Of a stretch of 64,000 nucleotides of DNA, positions 50,783 through 62,448 are shown one piece after another. The stretch comes from Allobosea sp. Leaf344 (GTDB taxonomy: Bacteria > Pseudomonadota > Alphaproteobacteria > Rhizobiales > Beijerinckiaceae): contig NZ_LMRT01000009.1 of the NCBI RefSeq assembly GCF_001426225.1, positions 309,594-373,593 on the forward strand, given 5' to 3'. Made by a program: the position numbers and the translations under genes. The notes beneath the pieces are model-generated. The model ran no database searches, was not told the origin of the DNA, and was given only the letters and a program-made list of their open reading frames with translations. Position 1 is the stretch's first letter; every line of letters begins with the position of its first letter.

Positions 50783-53740
50783 TCAGGCTGCGAAGGCTTC
50801 GTCCAGGAACGCGTTGAGCTGGGCGAGGTGCTTGGACATCAGGCCGGTCGCGGTCGCGGCCGAGGCCGGGCGCCCGACATAGCGCGCCCGCTTGACCTTG
50901 GATCCGGCATGGCCGAGCACCCATTCGAGATAGGGCTCGACGAAGGTCCAGGAGCCCATGTTCTTCGGCTCCTCCTGGCACCAGACCACGTCGGCGGCCT
51001 TGAAGCGGGACAGCTCCTGCGCCAGCGACTTCAGCGGGAACGGGTAGAGCTGCTCGACGCGCATGAGATAGACATCGTCGATGCCGCGCTTCTCGCGCTC
51101 CTCCAGCAGGTCGAAATAAACCTTGCCGGAGCAGAGCACGACCCGGCGGATCTTGCCGTCCTTCACCAGCTTCGTCTCGGACGCGCCGCGCTCGGCATCG
51201 TCATGCAGCACGCGGTGGAAGGTCGAGCCCTCCGCCAGCTCCTCCAGCGTCGAGACGCAGCGCTTGTGGCGCAGCAGCGATTTCGGTGTCATCAGGATCA
51301 GCGGCTTGCGGAAATCGCGCTTCAGCTGCCGGCGCAGAATGTGGAAATAGCTGGCCGGCGTCGAGCAATTGGCGACCTGCATATTGTCTTCCGCGCACAT
51401 CTGCAGGAAGCGCTCGAGCCGCGCCGAGGAATGCTCCGGCCCCTGCCCCTCATAGCCATGCGGCAGCAGGCAGACCAGGCCCGACATGCGCAGCCATTTG
51501 CGCTCGCCCGACGAGATGAACTGGTCGAACACGACCTGGGCGCCATTGGCGAAATCGCCGAACTGCGCCTCCCAGCAGGTCAGGGCGTTCGGCTCCGACA
51601 GCGAATAGCCGTATTCGAAGCCGAGCACCGCCTCTTCCGAGAGCATCGAGTTGATGACCTCGTAGCGCGCCTGGCCGTCGCGGATATGGTTCAGCGAGGT
51701 GTGGCGGGCTTCCGTCTCCTGGTCGATCAGCACGGAATGGCGCTGCGAGAAGGTGCCGCGCTCGCAATCCTGGCCGGAGAGGCGCACCGGATTGCCGTCG
51801 AGCAGCAGCGAGCCGAAGGCCAGCGCCTCGGCGGTCGCCCAATCGATGCCCTGCCCGGTCTCGACCGCCTTGCGGCGATTGTCGAGGAAACGCTGGATGG
51901 TGCGGTGGACGTTGAAGCCGGCCGGCACGGTGGTGATCTTGTCGGTGATGTCCTTCAGCACCTCGGCCGGGACGCCGGTGGCGCCGCGGCGCGGATCGTC
52001 CTCGTCGGCCCGGATCGCCTTCATCCCGGCCCAGCGCCCGTCCAGCCAATCGGCCTTGTTCGGCTTGAAGGTCTGGCCCGCGTCGAACTCGACCTCGAGC
52101 TTCGCCTTCCAGGCCGCGCGGATCTCCTCGACCTCGCCCGGCTGGATCACGCCCTCGGCCTCGAGCTTGGCGGTGTAGAGCTCCAGCGTCGTCTTGTGGC
52201 CGCGGATCTTGCGGTACATCAGCGGCTGGGTGAAGCCCGGCTCGTCGCCTTCGTTATGGCCGAAGCGGCGATAGCAGAACATGTCGACCACCACCGGCTT
52301 GTGGAATTTCTGCCGGAACTCGATCGCCACCTTGGCCGCGAAGACCACCGCCTCCGGATCGTCGCCATTCACGTGGAAGACCGGCGCCTCGACCATCTTC
52401 GCCACGTCGGACGGATAGGGCGAGGAGCGCGAATAGCGCGGATAGGTGGTGAAGCCGATCTGGTTGTTGATGATGAAGTGGATCGAGCCGCCGGTGCGGT
52501 GGCCCTTCAGCCCGGACAGGCCGAGGCATTCCGCCACCACGCCCTGGCCGGCGAAGGCGGCATCGCCGTGCAGCAGCAGCGGCAGCACCTTGGAGCGCTC
52601 GACGATGTCGCCGAACTGGTCCTGCTTGGCGCGGACCTTGCCGAGCACCACGGGGTCGACGATCTCGAGATGCGAGGGGTTGGCGGTCAGCGAGATATGG
52701 ACGTTGTTGCCGTCGAATTCGCGGTCGGAGGAGGCGCCGAGATGGTACTTCACATCGCCCGAACCCTCGACGTCGTCGGGGGCGAAGGAGCCGCCCTTGA
52801 ACTCGTGGAACAGCGCCCGGTGCGGCTTGCCCAGCACCTGGGTCAGCACGTTGAGGCGGCCGCGATGGGCCATGCCGAAGACGATGTCGCGCACGCCGAG
52901 CGCGCCGCCGCGCTTGATGATCTGCTCCAGCGCCGGGATCAGCGCCTCGCCGCCATCGAGCCCGAAGCGCTTCGTCCCGGTGTATTTCAGGTCGATGAAC
53001 TTCTCGAAGCCCTCGGCCTCGACCAGCTTGTTCAGGATGGCGCGCTTGCCCTCGCGGGTGAAGGCGATCTCCTTGTCCGGGCCTTCGATCCGCTCCTGCA
53101 GCCAGGCCTTCTGCTCCGGATCGGAGATATGCATGAACTCGATGCCGATCGTGTTGCAATAGGTCCGCTGCAGCACGGTGACCATCTCGCGCACGGTGGC
53201 GAATTCCATGCCGAGCACGTTGTCGATGAAGATCTTGCGGTCGAGGTCGCCGTCGCTGAAGCCGAAGGCGGCGGGGGAGAGCTCCTCCGGATCCTTCACC
53301 GTCTCGATGCCGAGCGGATCGAGCTTGGCGTGGAGATGGCCGCGCATGCGATAGGCGCGGATCAGCATCAGCGCCCGCACGGAATCCCGCGTCGCCTGCT
53401 GGACATCCGATGCGCTCAGCGCCGCCCCGGCCGATTTGGCCTTGCCCGAGAGCTTGTCGCTGACGATCTTCTCGACCACGGCCCAATTGCCGTCGAGCGC
53501 CGAGATCAGCTCGCCATTGGCGGTGATCGGCCAGTTCGGCTTCTTCCAGGAGGCGCCCTTGGCGTTCTGGACGATGGCGGAGCCCTCGTCCTTCAGCCCG
53601 GCGAAGAAGCCCTGCCACTGCTCGTCGACCGATTTCGGATCGGCCTGGTAGCGGGCATAGAGATCCTCGATATAGGCCGCGTTGCCGCCATAGAGGAAAC
53701 CCGTCTGCGCGAGAGCCTCGTTGATATCCTGGCGAGCCAT
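50783..53740 (-). CDS. sucA: 2-oxoglutarate dehydrogenase E1
   Basis: 985 residues, full length. The N-terminal peptide that binds E2 ([20 protein letters not shown]) is followed by the TPP domain with [13 protein letters not shown] and the substrate histidines of [11 protein letters not shown], then the pyrimidine domain ([11 protein letters not shown]) and C-terminal domain. It decarboxylates 2-oxoglutarate in the TCA cycle. AAAGG lies before the ATG at 53740. A 149-base spacer with two hairpins separates it from sucD. Confidence 0.98.
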   Translation of the reverse strand: MARQDINEALAQTGFLYGGNAAYIEDLYARYQADPKSVDEQWQGFFAGLKDEGSAIVQNAKGASWKKPNWPITANGELISALDGNWAVVEKIVSDKLSGKAKSAGAALSASDVQQATRDSVRALMLIRAYRMRGHLHAKLDPLGIETVKDPEELSPAAFGFSDGDLDRKIFIDNVLGMEFATVREMVTVLQRTYCNTIGIEFMHISDPEQKAWLQERIEGPDKEIAFTREGKRAILNKLVEAEGFEKFIDLKYTGTKRFGLDGGEALIPALEQIIKRGGALGVRDIVFGMAHRGRLNVLTQVLGKPHRALFHEFKGGSFAPDDVEGSGDVKYHLGASSDREFDGNNVHISLTANPSHLEIVDPVVLGKVRAKQDQFGDIVERSKVLPLLLHGDAAFAGQGVVAECLGLSGLKGHRTGGSIHFIINNQIGFTTYPRYSRSSPYPSDVAKMVEAPVFHVNGDDPEAVVFAAKVAIEFRQKFHKPVVVDMFCYRRFGHNEGDEPGFTQPLMYRKIRGHKTTLELYTAKLEAEGVIQPGEVEEIRAAWKAKLEVEFDAGQTFKPNKADWLDGRWAGMKAIRADEDDPRRGATGVPAEVLKDITDKITTVPAGFNVHRTIQRFLDNRRKAVETGQGIDWATAEALAFGSLLLDGNPVRLSGQDCERGTFSQRHSVLIDQETEARHTSLNHIRDGQARYEVINSMLSEEAVLGFEYGYSLSEPNALTCWEAQFGDFANGAQVVFDQFISSGERKWLRMSGLVCLLPHGYEGQGPEHSSARLERFLQMCAEDNMQVANCSTPASYFHILRRQLKRDFRKPLILMTPKSLLRHKRCVSTLEELAEGSTFHRVLHDDAERGASETKLVKDGKIRRVVLCSGKVYFDLLEEREKRGIDDVYLMRVEQLYPFPLKSLAQELSRFKAADVVWCQEEPKNMGSWTFVEPYLEWVLGHAGSKVKRARYVGRPASAATATGLMSKHLAQLNAFLDEAFAA

Positions 53741-53787
53741 GGTGCCTTTGCCTTTCAGAATGCTTCGTATCGGAACCGCGACCTGAC

Positions 53788-53879
53788 CCTTCCCCGAGGG
53801 GAGGGGCAGGAATGGGGGCGACCCGCCCGGTGAGCCAGGCGCCGCCGCCCCGTCGCCAATCCTCCCGCGAGGCGGGAGG
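53788..53879 (-). repeat. Two GC hairpins in the sucD-sucA spacer
   Basis: A CCTTCCCC-GAG-GGGAGGGG-type stem (about 53788-53806) and a perfect 8-bp stem CCTCCCGC-GAG-GCGGGAGG (53861-53879). They resemble widely scattered CTCCCC-type intergenic repeats. In the suc transcript they may slow decay from the sucD end or permit partial read-through. Confidence 0.5.
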
Positions 53880-53889
53880 GGCTGGAATC

Positions 53890-54774
53890 TCAGCCCTTCA
53901 ACACCTCGACCAAGGTCTTTCCAAGGCGCGCCGGCGAGGGCGAGACCCGGATCCCGGCCGCTTCCATCGCCGCGATCTTGTCCTCGGCGCCGCCCTTGCC
54001 GCCCGAGATGATCGCGCCCGCATGGCCCATGCGGCGGCCCGGAGGCGCCGTGCGGCCGGCGATGAAGCCGACCATCGGCTTCTTGCGGCCGCGCTTGGCC
54101 TCGTCCTTGATGAACTGCGCCGCATCCTCCTCGGCCGAGCCGCCGATCTCGCCGATCATCACGATCGACTCGGTCTTGTCGTCGGCCAGGAACATCTCGA
54201 GCATGTCGATGAATTCCGTACCCTTCACCGGGTCGCCGCCGATGCCGACCGCCGTGGTCTGGCCCAGCCCCTCGCGCGTTGTCTGGAACACCGCCTCATA
54301 GGTCAGCGTGCCGGAGCGCGAGACGATGCCGACCGAGCCCGGCTTGAAGATGTTGGCGGGCATGATGCCGATCTTGCTTTCGCCGGCCGTGACGACGCCC
54401 GGGCAGTTCGGCCCGATCAGCCGCGACTTCGAGCCGATCAGCGAGCGCTTGACCTTGACCATGTCGAGCACCGGAATGCCTTCGGTGATGCAGATGATCA
54501 GCGGGATCTCCGCGTCGATCGCCTCGCAGATCGCATCGGCCGCGCCCGGGGGCGGGACATAGACGACGGAGGCCGTGGCGCCGGTCTTCTGCTTGGCCTC
54601 GTGCACGCTGTCGAAGACCGGCAGGCCGAGATGGAGCGAGCCGCCCTTCCCTGGCGAAGTGCCGCCGACCATCTGCGTGCCATAGGCGATGGCCTGCTCG
54701 GAGTGGAAGGTCCCGTTCTTGCCGGTGAAGCCCTGGCAGATGACCTTGGTGTTCTTGTCGATCAGGATGGACAT
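53890..54774 (-). CDS. sucD: Succinyl-CoA synthetase, alpha subunit
   Basis: 294 residues. CoA-binding Rossmann domain ([20 protein letters not shown]), then the ligase domain with the phosphorylated histidine in [14 protein letters not shown] (about residue 250). It makes succinate and a nucleoside triphosphate from succinyl-CoA. It lies 9 bases after sucC and 149 bases before sucA. Confidence 0.98.
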   Translation of the reverse strand: MSILIDKNTKVICQGFTGKNGTFHSEQAIAYGTQMVGGTSPGKGGSLHLGLPVFDSVHEAKQKTGATASVVYVPPPGAADAICEAIDAEIPLIICITEGIPVLDMVKVKRSLIGSKSRLIGPNCPGVVTAGESKIGIMPANIFKPGSVGIVSRSGTLTYEAVFQTTREGLGQTTAVGIGGDPVKGTEFIDMLEMFLADDKTESIVMIGEIGGSAEEDAAQFIKDEAKRGRKKPMVGFIAGRTAPPGRRMGHAGAIISGGKGGAEDKIAAMEAAGIRVSPSPARLGKTLVEVLKG

Positions 54775-54783
54775 GGTTGCTCC

Positions 54784-55980
<1,197 letters not shown>

Positions 55981-56019
55981 CTGTGTCTTTCCTTCGGAAG
56001 CGAGTGCGATTGGCGCAGG

Positions 56020-56070
56020 GCGAATGGGTGTCAGGCGGGCCGCTTCAGCCACCCGCCATGCGCCATTCGC
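56020..56070 (-). repeat. Nested inverted repeat between mdh and sucC
   Basis: GCGAATGG (56020-56027) pairs with CCATTCGC (56063-56070), and GGCGGG (56034-56039) pairs with CCCGCC (56052-56057) inside it. It fills half of the 96-base mdh-sucC spacer. The GCGAATGG unit resembles the repeats at 14945. It could be an attenuator, an RNase processing site or simply an inserted repeat. Confidence 0.55.
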
Positions 56071-56076
56071 GGCAGG

Positions 56077-57301
<1,225 letters not shown>

Positions 57302-57895
57302 TTAGACGATCCCGGTGCCCAGCACCCGCAGGGCGACGCGGATCAGCGTCGACAGCCTGGCGTCGACCGAGGCTTGCGGAACATCCGCCTCGAGCTCCAG
57401 CGCGGCGGGATGGATGAAGCGATGCGTCGCGTCGATGACGAAGGCGATGGCGCGGTCACGGTCGCGCGGCTCGAAGGCGCCCGACGCGATCCCCTCGTCG
57501 ATCACCCGCTCGAACAGCGCCCTGACCCGCGTGCGGTTGCGCCGGCTGATCGCATGACGTTTCGCGACGGCCTGCGACAGCGCGGCGAAGAGATGCGGCT
57601 CCTCCGCGAGAAGATCGCGGTTCGCCCGCGCCAGCGCCAGGATCAGCCGTTCCAGCTTGTCGTCGGCCGGGTCCGGCCCGTCCGCGATATCGGCGAGGCG
57701 GCGCTCCGTCGCCTTCAGCCAGACATCGACCACCGCATCGACCAGCGCCGCGCGCGAGGGGAAATAGCGATAGACATTGGCATGCGTCATGCCCGCCTCT
57801 TCGGCGACGGCCACGACCGTGAAGCGCCGCAGCCCGTGCTGGCGCAGATGCTCGCTGGCGACCGAGAGGATGCGGGTCTCGCTCGGTTCGCGCAT
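57302..57895 (-). CDS. TetR-family regulator
   Basis: 197 residues from the ATG at 57895; an in-frame GTG four codons upstream is possible. The HTH is at about 6-52 (TRILSVASEHLRQHGLRRFT, AGMTHANVYRYFPSRAALV). The C-terminal ligand domain (60-197) is Ala/Arg-rich and divergent, so the ligand is unknown. Its frame overlaps the start region of nothing else; the zapE gene ends 64 bases upstream on the same strand. It splits the usual zapE-mdh neighbourhood. Confidence 0.9.
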   Translation of the reverse strand: MREPSETRILSVASEHLRQHGLRRFTVVAVAEEAGMTHANVYRYFPSRAALVDAVVDVWLKATERRLADIADGPDPADDKLERLILALARANRDLLAEEPHLFAALSQAVAKRHAISRRNRTRVRALFERVIDEGIASGAFEPRDRDRAIAFVIDATHRFIHPAALELEADVPQASVDARLSTLIRVALRVLGTGIV

Positions 57896-57959
57896 CGGCG
57901 TGATCACCGTCCCGCCCTGCGCGGGGCATAGAAAGCCGGGCTGGCGTGCCGGGCGCCGC

Positions 57960-59138
57960 TCATGTCTCGACCAACCCGGAGGATTGCCCGCTCGCGGCGG
58001 AATCGGCGCGCCCATGCGGCAGAGCGAGATAATCGTCCGAGCGCATCTCGATCAGCCGCGAGACCGTGCGGTCGAACTCGAACGCCTCGCGACCCTGGGC
58101 CGCCGTATAGAGCCCGGTCGCTTCGGCCGCGGCCGAGGCCACGAGCTTCACATGATGCTCGTAGAGCGTGTCGATCAGGATGATGAAGCGCTTGGCCTCG
58201 TTGCGCTGGTCCTGCGTCATCGCCGGGATCTCGTCGAGCACCAGCGTATGGAAGCGCTGGGCCAGAGCGATATAATCCGAGGCGCCATAGGCATGGGCGC
58301 AGAGATCGGCGAAGGAGGCGCGCGCCACGCCGCCGGCCGCCTGCGGGATGCGCAGCTCATGCCCCTGGACCGGCAGCACCAGCGCCTGCCCCCGCGCCGT
58401 GCCGCTGAGCCGCGCGAAGGCGCGGTCCAGCGCGGCGCGCGCCGTCGCATCGGCGGGAACATGATAGACCGGCGCGCCGCCGAGCTTTTCCAGCCGGAAA
58501 TCGGTCCGCGCCTCCAGCTTCACCACCTCGACCCTGTCGCCCAGCAGCGCGATGAAGGGCAGGAACAGCGCCCGGTTCAGCCCGCCTTCATAGAGCCGCG
58601 ACGGCTCGACATTCGAGGTCGCGACCACGACCACACCGGCATCGAACAGCGCCGTGAACAGCCGGCCCAATATCATCGCATCGGCGATGTCGGTGACCGT
58701 GAACTCGTCGAAGCAGAGCAGCCGCGCCTCCTCCGCCAGCGCGGCCGCGACGGGGCCGATCGGGTCGGGATCCTTGACCTCGCCGCTCTTCAGCCGCTGG
58801 CGATAGGCGTGGATGCGGGCGTGCACATCGGCCATGAAGGCGTGGAAATGCACCCGGCGGCGCTGCGGCAGCGGCGCGGCCTCGTAGAACAGATCCATCA
58901 GCATGGTCTTGCCGCGCCCGACCGAGCCCCAGATGTAGAGCCCCTTGATCGGCTCGACACTGCGGGACTTGCCGCCGAAGAGCCAGCCGAGCGCGCTGCT
59001 CTTGCGCGCCAGCCGGCGCGTCGCCAGCCTCTCCGCCAGCGCGGCCAGCCGCTTCACCACCGCGACCTGCGCCGGATCGCGCTCGATGGCGCCAGCCTCG
59101 ACGAGAGCTGCGTAACGATCTGTCAGTGAGGCTGTCAT
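57960..59138 (-). CDS. zapE: ZapE (AFG1-like) ATPase
   Basis: 392 residues from the ATG at 59138; an in-frame TTG four codons upstream is possible. AAA-type P-loop ATPase of the AFG1 family: Walker A WGSVGRGKTMLMDLF, Walker B LLCFDEFTVTDIADAM, sensor ATSNVEPSRLYEGGLNR, and the C-terminal FIILIDTLYEHHVKLVASA. In E. coli ZapE acts on FtsZ at cell division under low oxygen; the mitochondrial homologue handles respiratory-complex proteins. Proximity to mdh is common in alphaproteobacteria. Confidence 0.94.
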   Translation of the reverse strand: MTASLTDRYAALVEAGAIERDPAQVAVVKRLAALAERLATRRLARKSSALGWLFGGKSRSVEPIKGLYIWGSVGRGKTMLMDLFYEAAPLPQRRRVHFHAFMADVHARIHAYRQRLKSGEVKDPDPIGPVAAALAEEARLLCFDEFTVTDIADAMILGRLFTALFDAGVVVVATSNVEPSRLYEGGLNRALFLPFIALLGDRVEVVKLEARTDFRLEKLGGAPVYHVPADATARAALDRAFARLSGTARGQALVLPVQGHELRIPQAAGGVARASFADLCAHAYGASDYIALAQRFHTLVLDEIPAMTQDQRNEAKRFIILIDTLYEHHVKLVASAAAEATGLYTAAQGREAFEFDRTVSRLIEMRSDDYLALPHGRADSAASGQSSGLVET

Positions 59139-59346
59139 GCGGCGGGACAATCGGGGATGGGTGGTTCGGGGTTAAGCCAGCGCGGCGCGAGGGGCAAGTG
59201 CAGGCGGCCGGGCGCGGAGCTCGCCCCGCCATTCCACTGGCGCAACGGGGTCCGGCGACACGCGCGCAGAAAGCGGGCTGACAAAAGCCACGCGCCTCGA
59301 CACTATGCGCCACCGATAGGATCACTCCGTTTTGAAACGATTTAAT

Positions 59347-60186
59347 ATGGTCTCCCCGCAGCTGATCGACCGGTTCAGAGCGCTTCACCAGTCCGGCTGC
59401 TTCGTGATGCCGAACCCCTGGGACATCGGCTCCGCACGCTGGCTGCGCGGCCAGGGCTTTCAGGCGCTCGCCACGACCAGCGCCGGCTTCGCCTTCACCC
59501 AGGGCCGGGCGGACCAGGATGTCCCGCGCGACATGATGCTCGCCCATATCGCGGAGATGGTGAATGCGGTGCCGGACGTGCCGATCAACGCCGATTTCGA
59601 GAATGGCTACGCCGATACGCCCGATGGCGTCGCCGCCAATGTGAAGCTCTGCGTTGCCACCGGCGTCGCCGGGCTGTCGATCGAGGATGCGACCGGGCGC
59701 AGCGAAGACCCGCTCTACCCCTTCGACCTCGCGGTGCAGCGGGTCAGGGCGGCGCGGCGCGCGATCGACGAGACCGGCTCCGGCGTGCTGCTCACGGCCC
59801 GGGCCGAATGCTTCCTCACCGGCCACCCCGACCCGCTCGCCGAAAGCGTGCGCCGCATCGCCGCCTATGCGCAGGCGGGGGCCGATGTGCTCTACGCTCC
59901 CGGCCCCAAGACCAGCGACGACATCGCGACCATCGTCGCGGCTGCGGACGGCAAGCCGGTCAACACCCTCGTCTATGGCGATTTCGGCCTGCGCGTCGTC
60001 GATATCGCCGCGCTCGGCACGCGTCGCATCTCGATCGGCGGCGCGCTGGCGCGGGCGGCCTGGGCCGCTTTCATCGAAGCGACGCGGCTGATCCGGGATG
60101 AGGGCAGCTTTGCCGGCTTTGCCGCCAATGGCGCGTCGTCTCCGCTGAACCCCTTTTTCGGCGACGATCTGAAGGCGCGCTCATGA
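59347..60186 (+). CDS. Isocitrate lyase/PEP mutase family protein
   Basis: 279 residues from the ATG at 59347; an in-frame TTG five codons upstream is possible. TIM-barrel of the PEP mutase/methylisocitrate lyase superfamily: VMPNPWDIGSARWL, metal site NADFENGY, SIEDATG and LTARAECFL. The canonical active-site KKCGH motif of isocitrate lyase is absent, so the likely reactions are C-C lysis or a 2-methylisocitrate-lyase-like or oxaloacetate-type reaction. No Shine-Dalgarno is visible. It overlaps the next gene by 4 bases (ATGA). Confidence 0.85.
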   Translation: MVSPQLIDRFRALHQSGCFVMPNPWDIGSARWLRGQGFQALATTSAGFAFTQGRADQDVPRDMMLAHIAEMVNAVPDVPINADFENGYADTPDGVAANVKLCVATGVAGLSIEDATGRSEDPLYPFDLAVQRVRAARRAIDETGSGVLLTARAECFLTGHPDPLAESVRRIAAYAQAGADVLYAPGPKTSDDIATIVAAADGKPVNTLVYGDFGLRVVDIAALGTRRISIGGALARAAWAAFIEATRLIRDEGSFAGFAANGASSPLNPFFGDDLKARS

Positions 60187-60506
60187 GCGGGACCCTGCTG
60201 ATCGCGCCCGCCTGGCTGGGCCGCAGCGGCCTCTGGCTGCTCGACGCGAAGGGGCGGCGCAAACCCGTCGAGGCCGAGGACGTCGCGCTCTCCGAGGAGC
60301 TGGCCGACCGGCTGGAGGCCTGGATGGACCAGTTCGACGCCATCTACGACGAGGATGACGAGGCGCGCTCGCGCTTTCCCGACGCCGTTCAGCAGCTCGC
60401 CTGGGAGGCCGAGGGTGCCGCCATCGCCGAGGCCGTTAAGGCGGAGCTCGGCCCGGGCTGGACCGTCGAGACCGATCTCGCGAGCTGGCGGGAGCCCGGA
60501 GCATGA
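60183..60506 (+). CDS. Hypothetical protein, 107 residues
   Basis: An acidic protein with no recognised domain. Residues 28-65 are very acidic (EAEDVALSEELADRLEAWMD) and predicted helical. LEAWMDQFDAIYDEDDEARS resembles short family-specific helices. No signal peptide, no cysteine. It overlaps both neighbours by four bases (ATGA on each side), so it is co-translated with the lyase-family and GNAT genes and is likely to be a real gene. Confidence 0.72.
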   Translation: MSGTLLIAPAWLGRSGLWLLDAKGRRKPVEAEDVALSEELADRLEAWMDQFDAIYDEDDEARSRFPDAVQQLAWEAEGAAIAEAVKAELGPGWTVETDLASWREPGA

Positions 60507-61654
60507 GCCTGCCCGTAAACAGCCTCGCCCCCGGCTGGCAGCCCCCGCCCTTCCCGCCCGCCAGGACGCTGGAGGGGCGCTATTGCCGGCTGGAGCCGAT
60601 CGATCCGGCCCGCCATCTCGACGATATCTGGGCCGCGAACCAGGGCCATGACCGGATCTGGCAATGGATGCCGGCCGATCCGCCGCAGAGCCGGGAGGCC
60701 TATGGCGCGCTGCTGGCGATGATGCAGGCCAAGCCGGGGATCGTGCCCTATGCGGTGGTCGACCTCGCCGACGGCAAGGCCAAGGGCCATCTCTGGCTGA
60801 TGGAGATCCGGCCCGAGCACGGCGTCTTCGAGGTCGGCTACATCACCTATTCCCCCGCTCTGCAGCGCACACGGGCGGCGACCGAGGCGATCTATCTCTG
60901 TGGTGAATACGGCTTCTCGCTCGGCTATCGCCGCTTCGAATGGAAATGCAACGACCTCAACGAGCCCTCGAAACGGGCGGCGCTGCGCTTCGGCTTCCAA
61001 TATGAGGGGCTGTTCCGCCAGCACATGGTGGTGAAGGGCCAAAACCGCGACACCGCCTGGTTTTCGATCCTCGATCACGAATGGCCGGTGCGCGCCCGTG
61101 GCTTTAAGCGCTGGCTGGCACCGGAGAATTTCGACGCGGAAGGGCGCCAGAAACAGGCGCTCGCCTCGTTCAACCAGCCTGTCGCCAGCGCCGGCCAGAT
61201 GAAGCTGCGCCGCGCCTCGATGGCCGATATCCCGGCGATTCTGGCGCTGAAGAACGCGGCCTATACCCCCAATGAGGGCATCATCGGCGTCCCCTCTCTG
61301 CCCCGCATCGCCGATTACGCGGAGATCGTCGCCGAGCACGAGGTCTGGCTGGTCGATGGTCCGGCGGGGCTGGAGGCGGCCCTCGTGCTCGAGATCGAGC
61401 CGGCGATCTTCCAGGTCTGGAGCATCGCGGTCGCGCCGGAGGCGGGCGGCCGCCGGCTCGGCACCGCCCTGATGCGCTTCGCCGAGGAGCGCGGAGCGGC
61501 GCTCGGCTACGACGCCGTCACGCTCTACACCAATAGCAGGCTCACCCAGCGCATCGGCTGGTACGAGCATCTCGGCTACGGCATCACCCATCACGAGGAC
61601 CGGGCCGACCGGCGGCTGGTCCATATGCGCAAAGCACTCGGCAAAGCCGGCTGA
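60503..61654 (+). CDS. Double GNAT acetyltransferase
   Basis: 383 residues with two GNAT domains. The first (about 20-195) is RimJ/RimL-like (GRYCRLEPIDPARHLDDIW, then RRFEWKCNDLNEPSKRAALR). The second (about 214-376) is a compact single-domain type, with the acetyl-CoA loop in SIAVAPEAGGRRLGTALMRF. Each alone is common; the joined pair is less so. The substrates could be a protein N-terminus, an amino acid or a small amine. Coupled to the 107-residue gene by ATGA overlap. It is followed by an SDR gene after 18 bases. Confidence 0.87.
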   Translation: MSLPVNSLAPGWQPPPFPPARTLEGRYCRLEPIDPARHLDDIWAANQGHDRIWQWMPADPPQSREAYGALLAMMQAKPGIVPYAVVDLADGKAKGHLWLMEIRPEHGVFEVGYITYSPALQRTRAATEAIYLCGEYGFSLGYRRFEWKCNDLNEPSKRAALRFGFQYEGLFRQHMVVKGQNRDTAWFSILDHEWPVRARGFKRWLAPENFDAEGRQKQALASFNQPVASAGQMKLRRASMADIPAILALKNAAYTPNEGIIGVPSLPRIADYAEIVAEHEVWLVDGPAGLEAALVLEIEPAIFQVWSIAVAPEAGGRRLGTALMRFAEERGAALGYDAVTLYTNSRLTQRIGWYEHLGYGITHHEDRADRRLVHMRKALGKAG

Positions 61655-61672
61655 ACCAAGGGAAGAACGACG

Positions 61673-62419
61673 ATGGCGGGACGTTTGAAGGGCAAGGTCG
61701 CGGTGGTGACGGCCGCGGGCCAGGGCATCGGCCGGGCCATTGCCGAAGCCTTCGTGGCCGAGGGCGCGACGGTCTATGCGACGGATAAGGACGTCGCCCT
61801 GCTCGACGGCATCCCCAAGGCGAAGAAGCGCAAGCTCGACGTGTTGTCCAGCCGCGCGGTCGAGGCCTTCGCCGAGAAGGTCGGGCCGATCGACATCCTG
61901 GTCAACGCCGCCGGCTATGTGCATCACGGCACGGTGCTGGAGTGCGACGACAAGGCCTGGGAGTTCTCCTTCGATCTCAACGTCAAGTCGATGCACCGTA
62001 CGATCAAGGCCTTCCTGCCCGCCATGCTGGCCAAGGGCGGCGGCTCGATCGTCAATATCGCGTCGGGAGCGGGCTCGGTCCGCGGCATTCCCAACCGCTA
62101 TGTCTATGGTGCGACGAAGGCCGCCGTCATCGGGTTGACCAAGGCCGTGGCCGCCGATTTCATCAAGCGGGGGGTGCGCGCCAACGCCATCTGCCCCGGC
62201 ACCATCCAGTCCCCCTCGCTCGACCAGCGCATCAAGGACCTCGCCGCCGCCAGCAAGACCTCCGAGGCGGCCGCCCGCCAGGCCTTCATCGACCGGCAGC
62301 CGATGGGCCGGCTCGGCACGGCGGAGGAGATTGCCTGGCTCGCCGTCTATCTCGCCTCGGACGAGGCCAGCTACACCACCGGCCAGATCCACCTCGCCGA
62401 TGGCGGCTTCGCTCTCTGA
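61673..62419 (+). CDS. SDR oxidoreductase, BDH2/DHRS6-like
   Basis: 248 residues of the classical SDR family. The NAD(P) motif is VVTAAGQGIGRA; the NAG-type motif is VNAAGYVHHGTV; the Ser and the Tyr-x-x-x-Lys (YGATK) catalytic residues are present. The segments VHHGTVLECDDKAWEFS and SMHRTIKAFLPAML strongly resemble human BDH2 (type-2 3-hydroxybutyrate dehydrogenase, also 4-oxo-proline reductase), so oxidation of a short hydroxyacid is likely. GGGAAG lies before the ATG. It is 29 bases before the DenD-like gene. Confidence 0.88.
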   Translation: MAGRLKGKVAVVTAAGQGIGRAIAEAFVAEGATVYATDKDVALLDGIPKAKKRKLDVLSSRAVEAFAEKVGPIDILVNAAGYVHHGTVLECDDKAWEFSFDLNVKSMHRTIKAFLPAMLAKGGGSIVNIASGAGSVRGIPNRYVYGATKAAVIGLTKAVAADFIKRGVRANAICPGTIQSPSLDQRIKDLAAASKTSEAAARQAFIDRQPMGRLGTAEEIAWLAVYLASDEASYTTGQIHLADGGFAL

Positions 62420-62448
62420 GCACGAGAAGAACACCAGGGAGATACGCG

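Noticed and set aside
49895..53833. A 1312-codon open frame on the plus strand
   Set aside because: It is the antisense of sucA/sucB. Long antisense frames are normal in GC-rich genes, and its residue pattern (many Arg, Ala, His, Asp) fits no family.
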